Below are positions 59,878 to 64,000 of a stretch of DNA of 64,000 nucleotides, one piece after another. Position numbers and translations under genes: made by a program. How positions within the stretch are numbered: the stretch's first letter is position 1; the number at the start of each line of letters is the position of its first letter. Where the stretch lies: contig NMRA01000462.1 in NCBI GenBank assembly GCA_002633005.1, positions 41,594 through 105,593 on the forward strand, in the 5' to 3' direction. This stretch comes from Phoronis australis (lineage: Eukaryota > Phoronida > Phoronidae). The notes beneath the pieces are model-generated. The model worked only from the letters and a program-made list of their open reading frames with translations, was not told the DNA's origin and did no database searches.

Positions 59878-61396
59878 ATTTCCAGGGATCCTTGCCTTTA
59901 TTGGGCACCCCTTAGATCAGGCTGCATTCCATATAGACCAAGTTTTTGTGGGAGAAAACTAAGATCTAGTAAGGCTTCGCAAAATCGTGAGATTGAAAGT
60001 GAATGTTTTGCAAATGTACTCCTGAGCTTATGCCATCAAATGGTAGCCATTGAAGTCATTGGTTGGGGAGTTATTGTTGAATTATAGTACTGTATTCATT
60101 AATTTTAGATAGAATTCAACTTTTCCGTCCCATAAGCGAAGTTAGTTTGATGCAAATACAAGCTAATGTGTACATCTTGCATTAAGTCTGGTGCATTATG
60201 GGTTTTATCTGCTCAGCTCTTGATAGCCTCTTTGTGGAAGTTTTTCAACTAAAGGTTTGTGTTTGCTCTGAACTGAAATTAGTTTGACATTGGTAAGAGA
60301 AGGTTTCCAAAGGTGTTGTCAAGAATATCTGTCCCGCTACCCTTAGATTACTGTTCTAATCAAATAATGTTTTTATGCGTTATTGTAAACTTGTTGTCGT
60401 TATTGACCGTGGTTAAATTTTCTTTCATGTATCACAATGTGATCACGCTGTTTAGGACATAAATGATAGTGCAGGGTATTTAGCCCACAGAATGGCAGTC
60501 AGGTGGAAAAAAGTCAAATTTCTCAACAAAAAATTGAGATAAGAGAATTTTAGTCTACTAGTAGTGTTATTCCGGTCATATCTTGGTTTATACTGTGTAA
60601 ATGTCATAAAACAACATTAGGTAAAGTTTGCATTATTTGTAATAACATAATGGATCTTTGAAAATTAAAAAGTCAATTTTGGTAATCATTTTTGGTGAAA
60701 TAAGTGAAGAATTGTCATATTATGATGGCTTTATTGTGAAGATTGTCGAGTTTTGTTGTTTTACATTCTTTGTGTTGTGAATTCTGTTTATTGAGTTGTA
60801 GTTGGACAGTTCTAATGAGGGCAAGCATGGGATATTGATGAACTGTATTAAAGTGGGAAACATTATACGCTATATGCAGTGTTGCGAGAGCACAAAAACG
60901 TCTTGCTTGACCAATTTTTTCAAATTCTTTTTGTGCACTAGATGGACAGTTTCGGCAGTACCATTTCTCTTTTTGAAGCTGCATCCCCCCGACAGCATCG
61001 AAGTGTCCCACATTTATTATATGTGGCAATATTTACATGCTCAAGTCCTTGGGTAATCTGCAGCTGGATACTTTTGTGCTTTCCTTCCCTATTTACCCCT
61101 GTTTTATTGTTCTGTGACAACTAAAGAAAGGAAAAAAGTTCTGTTGGCACAATGTCACTCGATGGACATTTTCCCTTTTCACCCTTGATCAAGGTGTGTG
61201 TGCTTTTTCATTTGGGAATGTTAGCAATCTAATGTGTGTGTACCATAGAGCGATGGTTTCTGTTTGAACAGTACTGTGCAGTATGATAGCTGTATTATGA
61301 ATGTTGGCAGTTTCAAATAGGAGCCTGCTCTCTTTACCATAATTCGCTTGACACTCTCTTATGTCACTCCTAGTGACCTTGTCTGTTTTTGCTAGG

Positions 61397-63154
61397 TGAA
61401 AAAGTTATAACCCATTGACAATATGTAGAGTTTTCACTGCAAACAGAGCTCCAGATAGAAATTATTTTGTGCCGTATTGCTCGAGTTTTATCTCCTATAT
61501 GAATAGAGCGGGCATCCCATCGCAGGAGCCCTCCATATTTATCTTGTCAAGACGTAGTATCTTGGATTCCTATCTCTGTTGGTAACCAGACAAAATGAAA
61601 ACACCCTAGATAGTCACTTTTGGTGAAATAAATAATGATGATGACAATGACCAGGATGTTGTTGATCACTCATGGTGGTGATAAAAGGACTAAGAAACAG
61701 CCTTTGCACAGTAAATGGTAAACCAACAAATGTGCAGCAAAAACAATCAGTAAAACAGCAGTCATCAGTAAATCTCGTGTAACTAGAAAATGTGAAATCG
61801 TGGAGAAAAACGAGTGGCAATATATGGTGTCATATAGAAGTAATTTCGTCAGCTGGTTACAGTGTTCTGAGCCTTCAGGCCACACATGGCTCAAGCACAA
61901 GTAAAGTACAAGACAATTGACATGTCCTTGACCTTCTTTGTATTCAGTGACCCTGTGTTTCTTCTTCAAGTGTTTTGAGGTATGGTTGAGAATCCAAGGG
62001 TAAAGTGGAAGAATGTGAGTTTAAATGAACAAGTTTACATTGACCTCCATACAGCTAGCAGAAATTGCTGGGAGGGGGGGGGTCAGATCAGTTGGTGCAA
62101 AGATCTTTTTTTGTAGAAATGATTCATTCATGTGACCAGCCCCAGATCGTATGTCTGGTCTTGGCTGAGACAGTCCTAAACTTTTGATTTTTAACTTTCA
62201 CACAGTGCTCCTGTAGGTCTCTACTGAGTCTCAATATCAACTTTGGCCAACTTTATTCTAGTTGCANTGAAAAAGTTATAACCCATTGACAATATGTAGA
62301 GTTTTTACTGCAAACAGAGCTTAAGATAGAAATTATTTTGTGCCGTATTGCTCGAGTTTTATCTCCTATATGAATAGAGCGGGCATCCCATCGCAGGAGC
62401 CCTCCATATTTATCTTGCCAAGACATAGTATCTTGGATTCCTATTTCTGTTGGTAACCAGACAAAATGAAAACACCCTAGATAGTCACTTTTGGTGAAAT
62501 AAATAATAATGATGATGATGACAATGACCACGATGCTGTTGATCACTCGTGGTGGTGATAAAAGGACTAAGAAACAGCCTTTGCACAGTAAATGGTAAAC
62601 CAACAAATGTGTAGCAAAAACAATCAGTAAAAGAGCAGTCATCAGTAAATCTCGTGTAACTAGAAAATGTGAAATCGTGGAGAAAAACGAGTGGCAATAT
62701 ATGATGTCATATAGAAGTAATTTCGTCAGCTGGTTACAGTGTTCTGAGCCTTCAGGCCACACATGGCTCAAGCACAAGTAAAGTACAAGACAATTGACAT
62801 GTCCTTGACCTTCTTTGTATTAAGTGACCCTGTGTTTCTTCTTCAAGTGTTTTGAGGTATGGTTGAGAATCCTGCCAAGCCAAGGGTGAAGTGGAAGAAT
62901 GTGAGTTTAAATGAACAAGTTTACATTGACCTCCATACAGCTAGCAGAAAGTGCTGGGAGGGGGGGGTGGTTCAGATCAGTTGGTGCAAAGATCTTTTTT
63001 GTAGAAATGATTCATTCATGTGACCAGCCCCAGATCGTATGTCTGGTCTTGGCTGAGACAGTCCTAAACTTTTGATTTTTAACTTTCACACAGTGCTCCT
63101 GTAGGTCTCTACTGAGTCTCAATATCAACTTTGGCCAACTTTATTCTAGTTGCA
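61397..63154 (+). repeat. Direct duplication across single N at 62267
   Basis: 61397-62266 (870 bp) and 62268-63154 (887 bp) are near-identical with small indels, one ending and the other starting at the N. Confidence 0.95.
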
Positions 63155-64000
63155 ACGTTTCGATCTTATAAAAATAGTTTCTTTCTTAGTATAGTGTTGA
63201 AAATCTGACTCTGTGTATTCCACACAATCTTGAGTTTGTTGCGTTCAAGAAGGCAATGTAAAATCTTTTGATTGAAGTTTAATTCATGGAGTAACTGTGC
63301 GATCATAGAAACAATAGTTCAACTCATAAATTCATCGTCAATACATTGGTTCTGTGTCTTCAATTCGAATATATGTATGTTCATTCTAAAGGATGAAACT
63401 AAAATGAGTAAGAGCACGTGTTTGATGGAAGTACTGTTTGTAAAGTATATTATGCTCTCCTTAATGATCTACATTTTTTTCAAAAGCTCACTCTTTTGGC
63501 AGCCCCCTCTCTTGTCGGTAAAGAATGCGGTCTTGCGGGAATGTTGATATTTTCTGCCCGGGATTTTCAGGGAATCTTTGGAAATTTAAATGGCGTATGC
63601 CATCCATTAACCTCCGTCCCCAGTGAATGTGCTGTATATTGTAACTGTGATCCCTTATTGGGGTTGGATTTCAATGAAGTCATAACTGTTGGAGAAGCAG
63701 AGTTGTCTAAGGGATGATTTCCAGTACCTACTCTCTCCTGGTTTTTCATTCAAAATTTGTTGATAAAGAGTTTTGTGCAAGCTGCGGTGTTACACTTTCT
63801 TGCAAAATATCCGTAGATTGTTTTGTATTTCCTGTGTGTGTTCCCTTAATATCTGTGAGGATGAAAAGTAGTCATTAATTCATTCCCTGGATAGTTTTAG
63901 CTTTGCCTCATTAGATTTTCATTTCACGCCAAGAATAGATTTTCTTGGAGCAGTGCTAGGGGGCTATTGCAATGTAACTACAGCAACAGTGAATTGATGG

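Larger units (their letters stand above)
49864..64000. other. Probable long first intron of the TBC1D12/14-like gene
   Basis: No exon encoding TBC-domain sequence was seen on the + strand. Contents are MITEs, tandem repeats and two of the N-joined duplications. The small ORFs here lack family features. Confidence 0.45.

Noticed and set aside
59845-60087. 80-aa + strand ORF as a TBC1D12/14 exon
   Set aside because: Starts inside an inverted-repeat element and has no likeness to TBC-family sequence.
61614-62777. Duplicated - strand ORFs (68-174 aa) resembling a membrane protein pair
   Set aside because: The second is the repeat of the first across the N at 62267, and the longest reads through the N. 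No family likeness.

Overview
This is animal nuclear DNA. The genes are split into many short exons with GT/AG borders, long AT-rich introns, and a dense load of short inverted-repeat transposons, minisatellites and tRNA-derived SINE-like pieces. The gene set (an ENT nucleoside transporter, a RAP80/UIMC1 orthologue, and the start of a TBC1D12/TBC1D14-type Rab-GAP) and the repeats fit a marine invertebrate, perhaps a non-vertebrate deuterostome such as a hemichordate. The taxon is inferred and not proven. Nothing here looks prokaryotic or viral.

Layout. (1) 0.9-17.15 kb, + strand: a complete 13-exon SLC29-family equilibrative nucleoside transporter of 445 aa. Every exon joins in phase. It is odd in TM8, where the usual Asp and Arg of the FNxxDxxGR signature are Ala and Asn. 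(2) 17.2-23.0 kb: a gene-free convergent interval with candidate polyadenylation signals, probably 3' UTR and spacer. (3) 23.0-41.74 kb, - strand: a 15-exon gene of 921 aa that I identify as UIMC1 (RAP80), the ubiquitin-binding subunit of the BRCA1-A DNA-damage complex. It has a UIM split by an intron, an Abraxas-interacting-like segment, two C2HC zinc fingers and the conserved C-terminal motif. (4) 42.4-46.9 kb: a decayed THAP-domain fragment (+), several small transposons, a hypothetical acidic ORF (-) and a promoter-like patch. (5) 48.53-49.86 kb, + strand: one large coding exon, most like the N-terminal part of TBC1D12/TBC1D14. The rest of that gene, including the TBC domain, appears to lie beyond the window; one doubtful 50-nt exon is at 56.5 kb. 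(6) 49.9-64 kb: a long intron with MITEs and tandem repeats.

Assembly. Single N bases at 32342, 52855 and 62267 each sit between two near-identical direct copies of 0.5-0.9 kb. The left copy ends at the N and the right copy begins at it, which is what unmerged overlapping contig ends look like. About 2.2 kb of the window is therefore probably artificial.

The three genes have no evident shared pathway (nucleoside transport, DNA-damage signalling, membrane traffic/autophagy); they are simply neighbours. I did not find a convincing new biological system. The best leads are the altered ENT TM8 signature, the single visible UIM in the RAP80 orthologue, a Cys-rich patch in the TBC1D12/14-like exon, and several repeat families with clear terminal inverted repeats, one of them nested.
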